A DNA stretch of 64,000 bases. It comes from Vreelandella zhuhanensis. GTDB lineage: Bacteria > Pseudomonadota > Gammaproteobacteria > Pseudomonadales > Halomonadaceae. Below the pieces are notes generated by a model, which searched no databases, had not been told where the DNA came from, and saw only the letters and a list, made by a program, of their open reading frames with translations. The stretch covers positions 248,001 to 312,000 of the forward strand of contig NZ_WTKP01000002.1 of the NCBI RefSeq assembly GCF_009793355.1, given 5' to 3'. Position 1 is the stretch's first letter. Every line of letters starts with the position of its first letter. Below, one piece after another: positions 9,212 to 18,829 of this stretch. The position numbers and the translations under genes are program-made.

Positions 9212-10585
9212 ATGAAAATCATCATTCTCGGCGCCGGCCAGGTCGGCGGCACCTTGGCGGAGCACCTGGCCCGCGAGGAAAACGACATTACCGTGGTGGA
9301 TACCGACGGTGCCCGGCTGCGTGAGCTGCATACCAAGCTGGATATTCGTACCGTCACCGGGGCCGGTTCCTACCCCATGGTATTGCGCCAGGCCGGCTGC
9401 GCCGATGCCGACATGCTGATAGCCGTCACCAACTCCGACGAAGTCAACATGATCGCCTGCCAGGTAGCCCACACCCTGTTTCGCACCCCCACCAAGATCG
9501 CCCGGGTACGCGCCACCGCCTACCTCACTCGCAAGGGGTTATTCGCGCATGAAGCGGTGCCGATCGACGTCCTGATCAGCCCGGAGCAAGTGGTCACCGA
9601 CCATGTACGCCGCCTGATCGAGCACCCGGGTGCTCTTCAGGTGCTGGAGTTCGCTGGAGGGCTGGTCCAGCTGGTCGCGGTCAAGGCATTTTACGGCGGG
9701 CCGCTGGTAGGTCAGGACCTAGCCTTTCTGCGCCGTCACATGCCCAACGTGGACACCCGGGTGGCCGCCATCTATCGGCGTAACCGCCCGATCATTCCGC
9801 GCGGCAGCACGGTGATCGAGTCCGATGACGAAGTGTTCTTTCTCGCCGCCCGGCGCGATATTCGCGCGGTAATGAGCGAACTGCGCCGCGTCGAGCGTGA
9901 CTTTCGCCGCGTGGTGATCGCCGGCGGTGGCAATATCGGCGAACGCCTGGCCGAACACCTCGAACACAGCCACCAGGTCAAGATCATCGAACACAGCCTG
10001 GAGCGCTGCACGCAGCTTTCCGAGCGCCTTGACCGCACCGTGGTGCTCCACGGCAGCGCCACCAGCAAGCGCCTGCTCGAAGAAGAGAATATCGAAGACT
10101 GCGATATCTTCTGTGCCCTGACCAACGACGACGAAGTCAACATCATGTCGTCGCTTTTAGCCAAGCGTCTGGGGGCCAAAAAAGTCCTTACCCTGATCAA
10201 TAACGCCGCCTACGTGGACCTGGTTCAGGGCGGCGAAATCGATATCGCCATCTCGCCGCAACAGGCCACCATCGGCAGTCTGCTTACCCATGTGCGTCGC
10301 GGCGATATCGTCAACGTCCACTCCCTGCGACGGGGCGCGGCGGAAGCCATCGAAGCCATTGCTCACGGCGACAAGCAGTCATCAAAAGTGGTCGGCCGGG
10401 CCATCGGCGAGATCGATCTGCCGGAAGGCACCACTATCGGCGCCATCGTGCGTGGCAAGGAAGTGCTGATCGCCCATGATGACGTGGTCGTGGAATCCGG
10501 CGACCACGTCATCCTGTTCGTCATCGATAAACGCCGAATTCGCGACGTGGAACGGCTTTTTCAGGTCGGATTGAGCTTCTTCTGA
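9212..10585 (+). CDS. trkA: Trk potassium uptake NAD-binding subunit TrkA
   Basis: A 457-residue peripheral membrane protein that gates the TrkH channel in response to bound nucleotides. It has the tandem arrangement RCK_N-RCK_C twice. The first Rossmann loop is [13 protein letters not shown] (from residue 7) and the second [14 protein letters not shown] (from about 238). Each half ends with a RCK_C region of about 80 residues. AGGGTGACACG precedes the ATG. trkH follows 43 bases later, so the subunits are probably cotranscribed. In salt-adapted bacteria this system supplies K+ during osmotic upshift. Confidence 0.97.
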   Translation: MKIIILGAGQVGGTLAEHLAREENDITVVDTDGARLRELHTKLDIRTVTGAGSYPMVLRQAGCADADMLIAVTNSDEVNMIACQVAHTLFRTPTKIARVRATAYLTRKGLFAHEAVPIDVLISPEQVVTDHVRRLIEHPGALQVLEFAGGLVQLVAVKAFYGGPLVGQDLAFLRRHMPNVDTRVAAIYRRNRPIIPRGSTVIESDDEVFFLAARRDIRAVMSELRRVERDFRRVVIAGGGNIGERLAEHLEHSHQVKIIEHSLERCTQLSERLDRTVVLHGSATSKRLLEEENIEDCDIFCALTNDDEVNIMSSLLAKRLGAKKVLTLINNAAYVDLVQGGEIDIAISPQQATIGSLLTHVRRGDIVNVHSLRRGAAEAIEAIAHGDKQSSKVVGRAIGEIDLPEGTTIGAIVRGKEVLIAHDDVVVESGDHVILFVIDKRRIRDVERLFQVGLSFF

Positions 10586-10628
10586 TGAGTGATATTGATT
10601 CAAGACAGCTGGCTAGAAGGCCTAGGCC

Positions 10629-12077
10629 ATGAGTCTGCGGGTAATTCTGCGCATTCTTGGGCTGCTGCTGATGCTGTTCAGCCTGACCTTGTTGCCCCCG
10701 ATACTGATTTCATTATGGTTTCGTGACGGCGTCTGGGATGCCTTCGCTATCGGTGTGGTGATCACCGTGACGACCGGGCTGCTGCTGTTTCTGCCCAATC
10801 GCAACGAGCACAAGGAACTGCGCATCCGCGACGGCTTCTTGATCGCTGCCATGTTCTGGACGGTGCTGGCCCTGTTCGGCTCCTTGCCGCTGATGCTGTT
10901 CGGCGAGGGCTCGCTGACGATCACCGATGCGGTCTTCGAATCCTTTTCCGGCCTGACCACCACCGGCGCCACGGTGATTACCGGTATCGATTTCTTGCCC
11001 GAATCGATTCTCTATTATCGCCAGCAGCTACAGTGGCTGGGCGGAATGGGGATCGTGGTGCTGGCGGTGGCAATTCTGCCCACCCTCGGTGTCGGTGGCA
11101 TGGCCTTGTACCGCACCGAAATCCCCGGCCCGCTGAAAGACTCCAAGCTCACCCCGCGCATCACCGAAACCGCCAAGGCGCTATGGTATATCTATGCCAC
11201 CTTGACCATCACTTGCATGCTGGCCTACATGGCCGCCGGCATGAGCTGGTTCGATGCTTTGGGCCACAGTTTTTCCACCGTGGCGATTGGGGGCTTCTCT
11301 ACTTACGATGCGAGTATCGGTTACTTCGATAGCGCCCTTATCGAGCTAATCTGCGTGGGGTTCATGCTGATTTCCGCCTTCAGTTTCAGCCTGCACTTCA
11401 TCGCCTGGCGCGAAAAACGTCTGACACATTATTTCCAGGACCCCGAAGCGCGTTTCCTGATGCTGTTTCTGCTCAGTTTGACTGTTATTACAGTCGTTTC
11501 GCTATGGTTGACTAACACCTATGACACCGTGCGCGGCCTACGCCACGGCCTGTTTCAGGTAGTCTCTGTGGCGACCACCGCAGGCTTCGGGGTAGCCGAC
11601 TTCGCCGCCTGGCCGGGCGCCTTGCCCTTTCTGCTGTTCATGGCGGCATTCGTGGGGGGCTGTTCCGGCTCCACCGGTGGCGGCATGAAAGTCATCCGCA
11701 TTCTGTTGATCGTCAAGCAGGGCATGCGCGAAGTGATGCGACTGATTCACCCAAACGCCGTGATTGCGGTAAAAATAGGCAAGGTCAGCGTGCCCGACGG
11801 CATCGCTCAGGCCGTTTGGGGCTTTTTCTCGGTGTATGTATTACTGTTTTTCTTGATGCTGGTTGGGGTGATGGCGACCGGCGTGGATCAGGTGACCGCC
11901 TGGTCGACCGTGGGGTCGGCCCTCAACAACCTCGGCCCCGCCCTGGGCGATGCCACCAGCCATTACGGCAATCTGCCGGCACTGGCCAAATGGATTCTGG
12001 TCGTTGCCATGCTGCTGGGTCGCCTGGAAATTTTTACCGTATTGGTGCTGTTTACTCCCGCCTTCTGGCGGCGCTGA
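10629..12077 (+). CDS. trkH: Trk potassium transporter membrane subunit
   Basis: A 482-residue polytopic inner-membrane protein of the TrkH/KtrB superfamily. It carries four membrane-pore-membrane repeats, and P-loop segments are visible as FSGLTTTGATV, FSTVAIGGFSTYD, VATTAGFGVADF and the late STVGSALNNLGPALG region. The SGSTGGGMK segment is typical. It works with TrkA encoded just upstream. Length and layout fit TrkH, though the close paralogue TrkI of halophiles cannot be excluded from one sequence. A TraB-family gene follows 39 bases later on the same strand. Confidence 0.95.
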   Translation: MSLRVILRILGLLLMLFSLTLLPPILISLWFRDGVWDAFAIGVVITVTTGLLLFLPNRNEHKELRIRDGFLIAAMFWTVLALFGSLPLMLFGEGSLTITDAVFESFSGLTTTGATVITGIDFLPESILYYRQQLQWLGGMGIVVLAVAILPTLGVGGMALYRTEIPGPLKDSKLTPRITETAKALWYIYATLTITCMLAYMAAGMSWFDALGHSFSTVAIGGFSTYDASIGYFDSALIELICVGFMLISAFSFSLHFIAWREKRLTHYFQDPEARFLMLFLLSLTVITVVSLWLTNTYDTVRGLRHGLFQVVSVATTAGFGVADFAAWPGALPFLLFMAAFVGGCSGSTGGGMKVIRILLIVKQGMREVMRLIHPNAVIAVKIGKVSVPDGIAQAVWGFFSVYVLLFFLMLVGVMATGVDQVTAWSTVGSALNNLGPALGDATSHYGNLPALAKWILVVAMLLGRLEIFTVLVLFTPAFWRR

Positions 12078-12116
12078 ACGGGCCGGTATTCCCCGTATTG
12101 AATTGAGAGCTTGTTA

Positions 12117-13367
12117 ATGACTGACGAATCCCAAACGCCGGCTTTCGATGCCCAGGACGCCACCACCCAGACGCCGACTATCAGCGGCCCCCTTCAGGTG
12201 GTCACGGTAGGCAACACTCGCTACACCCTGTTGGGTACCGCCCACGTCTCGGCCCAGAGCGCCGATGACGTTCGCGGTTTGATTCAAGGCGGCGCCTTCG
12301 ATGCCGTGGCCATCGAGCTGTGTGATGCCCGGCATCACAGCCTGGAAAACCCCGACGCCCTGGGTGAGCAGGACCTGTTTCAGATCTTTCGCGCAGGCAA
12401 GGCAGGCATGGTCGCGGCCAGCCTGGCGCTGGGCGCCTTTCAGCAGCGCATCGCCGAGCAGTCCGGCATTCAACCCGGTGCGGAAATGCGGGCGGCGGTG
12501 GAAGAGGCTCGCCGCCATGAATTGCCGCTGCTGCTGATCGACCGGGACGTGGGCATTACGCTCAAGCGCATTTACAGCAACGTGCCTTGGTGGCAGCGAT
12601 TTTCGCTGTTTTCCGGCCTGCTGGGCAGCGTGCTTTCGCGCCAGGAAATCTCCAGCGCCGATATCGAGAAGCTCAAAGAAGGCGATATGCTCGAAGCCAC
12701 CTTCAACGAGTTTGCCGAACAGTCCGAAGCGCTCTATATTCCCTTGATCAGCGAGCGCGACCGTTACATGGCGCTGCGCCTGGCCGAGGAAGCACCGCCC
12801 GGGCGTTATCGCAATGTTCTGGTGGTACTCGGTGCCGGTCACCTGAAAGGCACCCAGGAACACCTTTCCACGCCCTTGCCGGCGTCGCCCACTCAGGAAC
12901 GTGAAGCGCTTGAAGCAACCCCGCCGCCGTCAAAACTCTGGAAAGCCCTGCCCTGGCTGATCACCGCCCTGGTACTCACCGGCTTTCTCATCGGCTTTTC
13001 CCGCGACACCAACCTGGGCTGGCAACTGGTCATCGAATGGTTCCTGATCAACGGTGTGCTCTCGGCAGCAGCGACGCTAGTCGCCTTGGCGCATCCGTTC
13101 ACGGTCATTGCGACCTTCTTTGCCGCGCCGCTGACCTCACTCAACCCCACCGTGGGCGCCGGGTTCGTCGCGGCCGGCGTCGAACTCTACATGCGCAAGC
13201 CCAAGGTGCGCGATTTCTCGTCTCTGCGCCATGATGTCACCGCCCTCAAGGGGTGGTGGACCAACCGTGTCTCGCGCACTCTGCTGGTGTTCCTGCTGGC
13301 AACGCTGGGGTCTGCCGCCGGCACCTGGATCGCAGGCTTCCGCATTGCCGGCGCCCTGTTCGGGTAG
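12117..13367 (+). CDS. TraB-family membrane protein
   Basis: A 416-residue protein. The first ~250 residues form a TraB/GumN-like domain (TAHVSAQSADDVRGLI near residue 40, IELCDARH, and VLGAGHLKG near 243). The last ~160 residues carry several hydrophobic segments (LITALVLTGFLIGF and others), so the C-terminal half is in the membrane. This matches the pheromone-shutdown-related TraB type, whose biochemical role in bacteria is unknown. The domain fold is related to metalloprotease-like proteins. The TTG at 12111 is rejected in favour of ATG 12117. It may be cotranscribed with trkAH. Confidence 0.8.
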   Translation: MTDESQTPAFDAQDATTQTPTISGPLQVVTVGNTRYTLLGTAHVSAQSADDVRGLIQGGAFDAVAIELCDARHHSLENPDALGEQDLFQIFRAGKAGMVAASLALGAFQQRIAEQSGIQPGAEMRAAVEEARRHELPLLLIDRDVGITLKRIYSNVPWWQRFSLFSGLLGSVLSRQEISSADIEKLKEGDMLEATFNEFAEQSEALYIPLISERDRYMALRLAEEAPPGRYRNVLVVLGAGHLKGTQEHLSTPLPASPTQEREALEATPPPSKLWKALPWLITALVLTGFLIGFSRDTNLGWQLVIEWFLINGVLSAAATLVALAHPFTVIATFFAAPLTSLNPTVGAGFVAAGVELYMRKPKVRDFSSLRHDVTALKGWWTNRVSRTLLVFLLATLGSAAGTWIAGFRIAGALFG

Positions 13368-13409
13368 CGCTCTCTTGGGCGCTTGCCTGAAAAGCCTGGG
13401 CTTTGAAAA

Positions 13410-14165
13410 CTAGGCTTCTCGGCGCTCAAGCAGGCGCCGCATCGCCGGGGAAAGCTCATGGAGCTTGTGATAGCCCCGGCTGGCTGCGTAGCTTGCATTG
13501 AACACCTCGAAATAATCATCCAACACTTCCGCTGCGTTCACATCGCCACTTTGTCGCAAGAGTTCTATGGCCACTTCCGCCGTACACAGGTGCGCACTGG
13601 AAGCCGGCTTGCGTAGCCGATAGCGGGTTTCCCGTTGGGTACGAAGCGGTAATACCGGCAGGTTTGCCAGATAAGGGCTTTTGCGAAAGATCCGCCGGGC
13701 CTGGCGCCAAGTGCCGTCCAGGATGATGAATACTGGAATTCTAGCCTGGACCTTGGCCTCCTGTACCGCCTCGATATTAACCACCCGATCGGCATAATCC
13801 GGTTGATCGTCCGGGAAAATCACAAAAGGTGCATAACGCTCATCGGCCAGCAATGCCAGAAGCCCTTCATCCGGTGTGGTGCGATACCAGGTGAATACCT
13901 GGGTCTCGGTCAGCACATCGCCAATCAAGCGTCCGGTATTGGTGGGTTTGTTATGTTCCAGGGAATGGGTCAGCAGCCATACCCGGGCAACGCTTTGCGC
14001 CTCCACCCGATAAGGACACAGGCAGTTCAGGACCGGCAAGTTGCACCCTGTGCAACGCTTGACAAAGCTGCCCCGCGCCTTGAACTCGCGGCTTGGCGGT
14101 TTCGGATACCCGGTGGCGGGGTCGCGTTCGCTTGACACTGCTGACGAGGTTTCTGAATCCGGCAT
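13410..14165 (-). CDS. tapT: DTW-domain tRNA-uridine aminocarboxypropyltransferase
   Basis: A 251-residue SPOUT-related DTW-domain protein. The E. coli relative (YfiP/TapT) adds a 3-amino-3-carboxypropyl group from SAM to U47 of tRNA. A Cys cluster (CTGCNLPVLNCLCP) follows the N-terminal tail and probably binds a metal. The hallmark D-x-T-W appears as DGTWRQARR, and TEVAIELL-like residues lie near the end. The frame runs open to 14336, but GGAG five bases before the ATG at 14165 sets the start. The N-terminal 30 residues are Ser/Pro-rich. It is divergent from bioB. The exact tRNA target is inferred from the family. Confidence 0.85.
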   Translation of the reverse strand: MPDSETSSAVSSERDPATGYPKPPSREFKARGSFVKRCTGCNLPVLNCLCPYRVEAQSVARVWLLTHSLEHNKPTNTGRLIGDVLTETQVFTWYRTTPDEGLLALLADERYAPFVIFPDDQPDYADRVVNIEAVQEAKVQARIPVFIILDGTWRQARRIFRKSPYLANLPVLPLRTQRETRYRLRKPASSAHLCTAEVAIELLRQSGDVNAAEVLDDYFEVFNASYAASRGYHKLHELSPAMRRLLERREA

Positions 14166-14291
14166 CCTGGCTCCAGCCATAAGGAAAGGCCGCCGAGTAT
14201 AAAGCAGACGCCCGAGCGTGACGAACAGACCATGACGGCCAGGTTTGAGAGAAACAGGCCACATCGCGTAAACCAAAAATAAAAAACCAGG

Positions 14292-14320
14292 TTGACTCGA
14301 AAAGCCGTCAGGTTTTAAGG
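14292..14320 (+). promoter_or_regulatory. candidate promoter of the bio operon
   Basis: TTGACT (14292-14297) is followed after 15-17 bases by a TTTTAAGG stretch (14313-14320) that could act as a poor -10. It lies about 40 bases before bioB. I could not recognise a BirA-type palindrome in the 190-base gap. Confidence 0.3.
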
Positions 14321-14355
14321 TGCCGTCAACTACCAAGAAATAAAAGGTTTACCAG

Positions 14356-15429
14356 ATGCCGGTCATTGCAGCTACCCAACCCCGCCACGACTGGACGCTG
14401 GACGAGATCGATGCGCTCTTCGCCCTGCCGTTCAACGACCTGCTGTTCCACGCTCAGCAGGTGCACCGTGCGCATTTCGATCCTAATGCGGTCCAGATCT
14501 CGACGCTGCTCTCGATCAAGACCGGTGCTTGCCCGGAAGACTGCAAGTATTGCCCCCAGTCAGGCCACTACAACACAAAGCTGGACAAGGAAAAGCTGCT
14601 GGAAATCGAGAAAGTCGTGGAGCAGGCCCAGGCGGCAATCGATGCCGGTGCCAGCCGTTTTTGCATGGGGGCGGCCTGGAAAAGCCCGCGGGAAAAAGAC
14701 CTGAACGTGGTGTTGGAGATGGTCAGCCGGGTCAAGGCGCTGGGGCTTGAAACCTGCATGACGTTGGGAATGGTGGATACCGCCCAGGCCAAACGTCTCT
14801 CCGAGGCGGGGTTGGATTACTACAACCATAACCTGGACACCTCTCCGGAATATTACGCTGAAATCATCACCACCCGTACTTTCGCCGACCGTCTGGATAC
14901 ACTGGCCAATGTACGCGAAGCCGGGATGAAGGTCTGCTCCGGCGGCATTCTGGGCATGGGTGAAGCTCCCCGTGACCGTAGCGCCTTGCTGCAACAGCTG
15001 GCCAAGCTGGAACCGCATCCGGAATCGGTGCCCATCAACATGCTGGTCAAGGTACCCGGCACACCACTGGAAGACGTCGAGGACCTCGACCCCATCGAAT
15101 TCATCCGCGCCATTGCCGTGGCGCGTATTCTCATGCCGCAAAGCCACGTACGCCTTTCCGCCGGGCGCGAGCAGATGAGCGAATCCACCCAGGCCCTGGC
15201 GTTCATGGCCGGTGCCAATTCGATTTTCTACGGCGACAAGCTGCTCACCACCGGCAACCCTCAGGTCGATCGCGACAAGGCATTGTTCGCCAAGCTTGGC
15301 CTGCACCCGGAGCGTCGCGATACCTGCCAGAGTGACGACCTTCACCAGGCACAACTCGCCCAGACCATCGCCCAGCAGGAAACCCAGCAACGCGCGGCGG
15401 CCTTGGCGGTGGATGTCAGTGGCGCCTGA
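14356..15429 (+). CDS. bioB: biotin synthase
   Basis: A 357-residue radical SAM enzyme that inserts sulfur into dethiobiotin. The [4Fe-4S] motif is Cys59-x3-Cys63-x2-Cys66 in [11 protein letters not shown]. Cysteines in [18 protein letters not shown] and KVCSGGILG match ligands of the sacrificial [2Fe-2S] cluster. AAAGGT lies seven bases before the ATG. It is the first gene of a six-gene operon, and the bioF start lies inside its last codons. The C-terminal ~40 residues are Gln/Ala-rich and more variable than the core. Confidence 0.98.
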   Translation: MPVIAATQPRHDWTLDEIDALFALPFNDLLFHAQQVHRAHFDPNAVQISTLLSIKTGACPEDCKYCPQSGHYNTKLDKEKLLEIEKVVEQAQAAIDAGASRFCMGAAWKSPREKDLNVVLEMVSRVKALGLETCMTLGMVDTAQAKRLSEAGLDYYNHNLDTSPEYYAEIITTRTFADRLDTLANVREAGMKVCSGGILGMGEAPRDRSALLQQLAKLEPHPESVPINMLVKVPGTPLEDVEDLDPIEFIRAIAVARILMPQSHVRLSAGREQMSESTQALAFMAGANSIFYGDKLLTTGNPQVDRDKALFAKLGLHPERRDTCQSDDLHQAQLAQTIAQQETQQRAAALAVDVSGA

Positions 15430-16576
15430 CGTCGACTCCCCTTGGGGGCACTGGCTCGATCAGCAGGCACTCAGCCGGCGTGAGCAGGGCCTATGGCGTC
15501 AACGCCGGGTGATGGGCAAGGGCTACCTGGATTTTGCCGGTAATGATTATCTCGGCCTGGCCCTTGATCCCCGGGTGATCGCCACCCAGGCCGAAGGGGC
15601 TAGGCGCTGGGGTGCCGGCGCAGGGGCGTCGCACCTGGTCAGCGGGCATCTCGCCGTGCACGAGGAGCTCGAGCAGCGCCTCGCCGCCCTAGTGGGGCGC
15701 CCACGGGCACTGCTGTTTTCCACCGGCTACATGGCCAACCTGAGTGTACTCCAGGCACTCTGCGATTCGCATACCGCGGTGTTTCAAGATCGTCTGAATC
15801 ACGCCTCGCTGCTCGATGGTGCACGCCTGGCCGGGGCTCGTTCACGGCGCTTTCATCATCGCGATCTGGACGATCTTCACCGGCTGCTGGCTCGCAGCCG
15901 GGAAGAGCGCAAGCTGGTGGTAAGCGACGGGGTATTCAGCATGGATGGCGATAGCGCCGACATTGCCGGGCTTGCCGCCACCGCGGCTTCGCATCGGGCC
16001 TGGCTGATGATCGACGACGCCCATGGCCTGGGCGTATTGGGTAGCGACGGCGATGGTTGCGTGGGCCGGGCCTACGATTGCGACCAGGTACCCATTCTGG
16101 TGGGCACACTGGGCAAGGCGCTTGGCACGGCGGGGGCTTTCGTCGCCGGCAGCCAGGCGCTGATCGAACACCTGATTCAGTACGCCCGTGGGTACGTATA
16201 TACCACTGCGCAACCCCCGGCCATTGCCGCAGCCACCCTGGAAGCCTTGACGATACTTGAGCAGGAGCCCGAGCGCCGTACTCGCCTGCACGCCAACATT
16301 GCCTATTTTCGCCAAGCCGCCGCGCAAGCCGACTTGCCTCTCGCGGCGTCATCGACACCCATCCAACCGCTGATGTTGCACGACACTGAACGGGCCATGT
16401 GCTGGGCCGAGCAGTTGAACTCGCACCATATAGCGGTAGGCTCCATCCGCGAGCCCACCGTGCCCAAGGGGCAGGCTCGCCTGCGTATCACCTTGAAAGC
16501 CACCCATCAGCGCCACGAGATCGACCGCTTGGTAAGTGCGCTGATCGAGTGCCAAGCTCGCGAAAGCGGCTCATGA
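15413..16576 (+). CDS. bioF: 8-amino-7-oxononanoate synthase
   Basis: A 387-residue PLP enzyme condensing pimeloyl-ACP with L-alanine to KAPA. The alpha-oxoamine synthase pattern is clear: GNDYLGLA near 45, [31 protein letters not shown] and the PLP lysine in [13 protein letters not shown]. The open frame extends back to 15212 through bioB, but similarity begins only with the WGHWLDQ segment. I place the start at the ATG 15413 (GTG 15419 is possible), overlapping bioB by 17 bases. Its TGA overlaps the bioH ATG. Confidence 0.96.
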   Translation: MSVAPDVDSPWGHWLDQQALSRREQGLWRQRRVMGKGYLDFAGNDYLGLALDPRVIATQAEGARRWGAGAGASHLVSGHLAVHEELEQRLAALVGRPRALLFSTGYMANLSVLQALCDSHTAVFQDRLNHASLLDGARLAGARSRRFHHRDLDDLHRLLARSREERKLVVSDGVFSMDGDSADIAGLAATAASHRAWLMIDDAHGLGVLGSDGDGCVGRAYDCDQVPILVGTLGKALGTAGAFVAGSQALIEHLIQYARGYVYTTAQPPAIAAATLEALTILEQEPERRTRLHANIAYFRQAAAQADLPLAASSTPIQPLMLHDTERAMCWAEQLNSHHIAVGSIREPTVPKGQARLRITLKATHQRHEIDRLVSALIECQARESGS

Positions 16577-17304
16577 TCCACCTGACGCTGCTTTCCGGCT
16601 GGGGTGTGAACGCCCGGGTGTGGCAGCCGTTGGCGCCTCATTGGCCCGCCGACTGCCAGGTAAATACCGTGGAGTGGCCGGGCTACGCAGAGCACGATTC
16701 CGCTCCCCAAGCGCACGACCTAGCGGCGCTGGCCGAAGCCATGCGCGATACTTTATCCCCCGAGAGCATCTGGGTCGGTTGGTCGCTGGGGGGCTTGCTG
16801 GCGGCTTGTTTATTGAGCCATCTCCCTCCACCCAAGGCGTTGATACTCTTGGGAACAGGGCCGAAATTCTGTCAGCCGGGCGGGGTAAGCAACGCTGAGC
16901 TGGGTGCCTTCCAGGAGGCTTTCGCGCGCGACCCCGAGGCTACCTGGCGGCATTTTCTACGCTGGCAAACCCAAGGCGAACCCAAGCCAGGCGACGCCCA
17001 CCGCCGTTTGCGGGAATTGCTGGGCAGTCACCCCAGTGCCGATATCGCCACGCTGCGTGCCGGGCTTGGCCACTTGGCCACGCTGGATGCCACCCGGATA
17101 CTCGAACAGCCTCCGTGCCCGGTGCAGCATGTCTACGGCGGACGTGATCGTCTGGTGAGCCCCGAACAGCGCCAGAAAGGCATGTTGATCGAAGGAGTCG
17201 GGCATTGCCCCATGGTCTCCCAGCCCGTTCGGCTCGCCTTCACCTTGGCACGCCTGACCAAAACATCAATGCTTAATTCATCCGCCCTGGAAACACCGCC
17301 ATGA
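16573..17304 (+). CDS. bioH: pimeloyl-ACP methyl ester carboxylesterase
   Basis: A 243-residue alpha/beta hydrolase. It hydrolyses the methyl ester of pimeloyl-ACP, releasing BioC's product into the BioF step. The nucleophile is Ser71 in GWSLGG, the acid lies in VYGGRDRLV and the His in VGHCPMVSQP. The LSGWGVNARVW start is typical of BioH. The frame runs back to 16399, but the ATG at 16573 overlaps the bioF stop as ATGA and is the natural start. Here bioH lies inside the biotin operon, unlike in E. coli. Confidence 0.94.
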   Translation: MIHLTLLSGWGVNARVWQPLAPHWPADCQVNTVEWPGYAEHDSAPQAHDLAALAEAMRDTLSPESIWVGWSLGGLLAACLLSHLPPPKALILLGTGPKFCQPGGVSNAELGAFQEAFARDPEATWRHFLRWQTQGEPKPGDAHRRLRELLGSHPSADIATLRAGLGHLATLDATRILEQPPCPVQHVYGGRDRLVSPEQRQKGMLIEGVGHCPMVSQPVRLAFTLARLTKTSMLNSSALETPP

Positions 17305-18095
17305 GTGCCGCCACCCCCTTGCCATTTTCCGCCTGCACTTGGCACCAGCAAGTAGCTCATGCCTTTTCCCGTGCCGCACCACATTACGAAACCCGAGCCA
17401 TAGCGCAACTTGCAATGGGTGAAAGGCTCTGGGGGCAGCTGCCTGCATCGGCATCGCGGGTGCTGGACCTGGGTTGCGGCCCCGGCCTCTGGAGCGCACG
17501 GCTAGCACAGCATTACGGCGCGCGCAGCCGGGTCATCGGCATGGATATCGCCCCCGGCATGCTGCGAGTTGCCCGGCAACGCTACGGCAACCAGGCGCAG
17601 TGGCAAAAGGGGGATGCCGCCGAGCTGCCCTTGGTCGATAACGCCATCGATCTGGTGTTTTCCAACCTGACCATTCAGTGGTGTACGTCACTCCTCCCGG
17701 TAATGCAGGAAATACAGCGGGTATTGCGCCCCGGCGGCCTCGCGCTGATCAATACCCTGCTGCCCGGCACTCTCCAGGAAGTCGCCGACGCCTGGCAACG
17801 CCCGCAAGCCTTGCTGCAATTTCATTCCCGGCAGGACTACCTGAATGCCGCCCGAGAGGCGGGACTTGCCCTGGGGCACCACCAGACGCAGGCCGAACGG
17901 TTTTTCTACCCAGACATGGCCGCGGTGATGGTCTCGATCAAAGGGGTCGGGGCACAGGTCGCCCGACCCGGCAAGCGGCTAACCCGCCAAGCGTTGAACC
18001 AAGCCACCCAACGCTATGAAGAACAGCGCGAGTCCCAGGGCCTTCCGGTCAGTTATCGACGCTTGACCCTGAGACTGGAGAAGCCGCAGTCATGA
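17301..18095 (+). CDS. bioC: malonyl-ACP O-methyltransferase
   Basis: A 264-residue SAM-dependent methyltransferase. It caps malonyl-ACP as a methyl ester so that the fatty acid machinery can build the pimeloyl chain. The N-terminal FSRAAPHYE block, the SAM loop VLDLGCGPGLWSA, the IGMDIAPGML acidic strand and the FSNLTIQWC block are all BioC features. It overlaps bioH and bioD by four bases at each end (ATGA), which implies translational coupling. Confidence 0.95.
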   Translation: MSAATPLPFSACTWHQQVAHAFSRAAPHYETRAIAQLAMGERLWGQLPASASRVLDLGCGPGLWSARLAQHYGARSRVIGMDIAPGMLRVARQRYGNQAQWQKGDAAELPLVDNAIDLVFSNLTIQWCTSLLPVMQEIQRVLRPGGLALINTLLPGTLQEVADAWQRPQALLQFHSRQDYLNAAREAGLALGHHQTQAERFFYPDMAAVMVSIKGVGAQVARPGKRLTRQALNQATQRYEEQRESQGLPVSYRRLTLRLEKPQS

Positions 18096-18829
18096 GTCGA
18101 TATTTTATCACCGGCACCGATACCGATGCCGGCAAGACCCTGGTCACCGCAGCCCTTTTGGCCCGCGCCCGTGCCCAGGGGCTGAGTACCCAGGGGCTGA
18201 AACCTGTCGCTTCCGGCAGCCATTCAACCCCCGAAGGGCTTCGCAACAGCGATGCGCTGAGCCTTCAAGCCCAGAGCTACCCGCCACTTGAGTACGCTCA
18301 GATCAACCCCTTCGCCTTCGCCCCAGCCATTGCCCCGCATCTGGCAGCACAGCAGGCGGGAGCCGAACTGAGCGTGGCCGGGATACTCCAGGCGCTTGAG
18401 CCGACGCTGGCAAGCCCGCCTGATGTCACCCTGATAGAGGGCGCGGGCGGCTGGCGGGTGCCACTCAATGATCGGGAAGACCTGAGCGACCTGCCTCGGG
18501 CGCTTGAGCTTCCGGTGATTCTGGTCGTGGGATTGAAACTGGGGTGTCTCAATCATGCGCGCTTGACCGCCGAGGCCATCCGCGCCGACGGCCTGACGCT
18601 GGTCGGTTGGGTGGGTACGGTCATCGATCCGGCGTTTGCCGCGGATAGCGCTCTGTTCGACGCCAACATGGCGACGCTTTCGCGGACGCTGGGTGCGTCT
18701 GCAACGACAGCCTGCCTGGGCGTAATTCCGCCTCTTGCCGAGTCAACCGAGGTGCTGCGCATCGCCAAGGCCGCCGCCTATCTCAACCTTCCCCGGCAGG
18801 CCACTTCCCCTTCCATGGAGTCGCCATGA
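18092..18829 (+). CDS. bioD: dethiobiotin synthase
   Basis: A 245-residue ATP-dependent carboxylase that closes the ureido ring from DAPA and CO2. The P-loop is TGTDTDAGKTLV (residues 7-18). The catalytic Lys sits in GLKPVASG and the second ATP/DAPA loop is EGAGGWRVPL. The protein has the single-domain length of the family. Four-base ATGA overlaps link it to bioC and bioA. Confidence 0.96.
   Translation: MSRYFITGTDTDAGKTLVTAALLARARAQGLSTQGLKPVASGSHSTPEGLRNSDALSLQAQSYPPLEYAQINPFAFAPAIAPHLAAQQAGAELSVAGILQALEPTLASPPDVTLIEGAGGWRVPLNDREDLSDLPRALELPVILVVGLKLGCLNHARLTAEAIRADGLTLVGWVGTVIDPAFAADSALFDANMATLSRTLGASATTACLGVIPPLAESTEVLRIAKAAAYLNLPRQATSPSMESP

Noticed and set aside
14180-14355. BirA operator before bioB
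   Set aside because: No long palindrome with TTGTAAAC-type arms could be found by eye.
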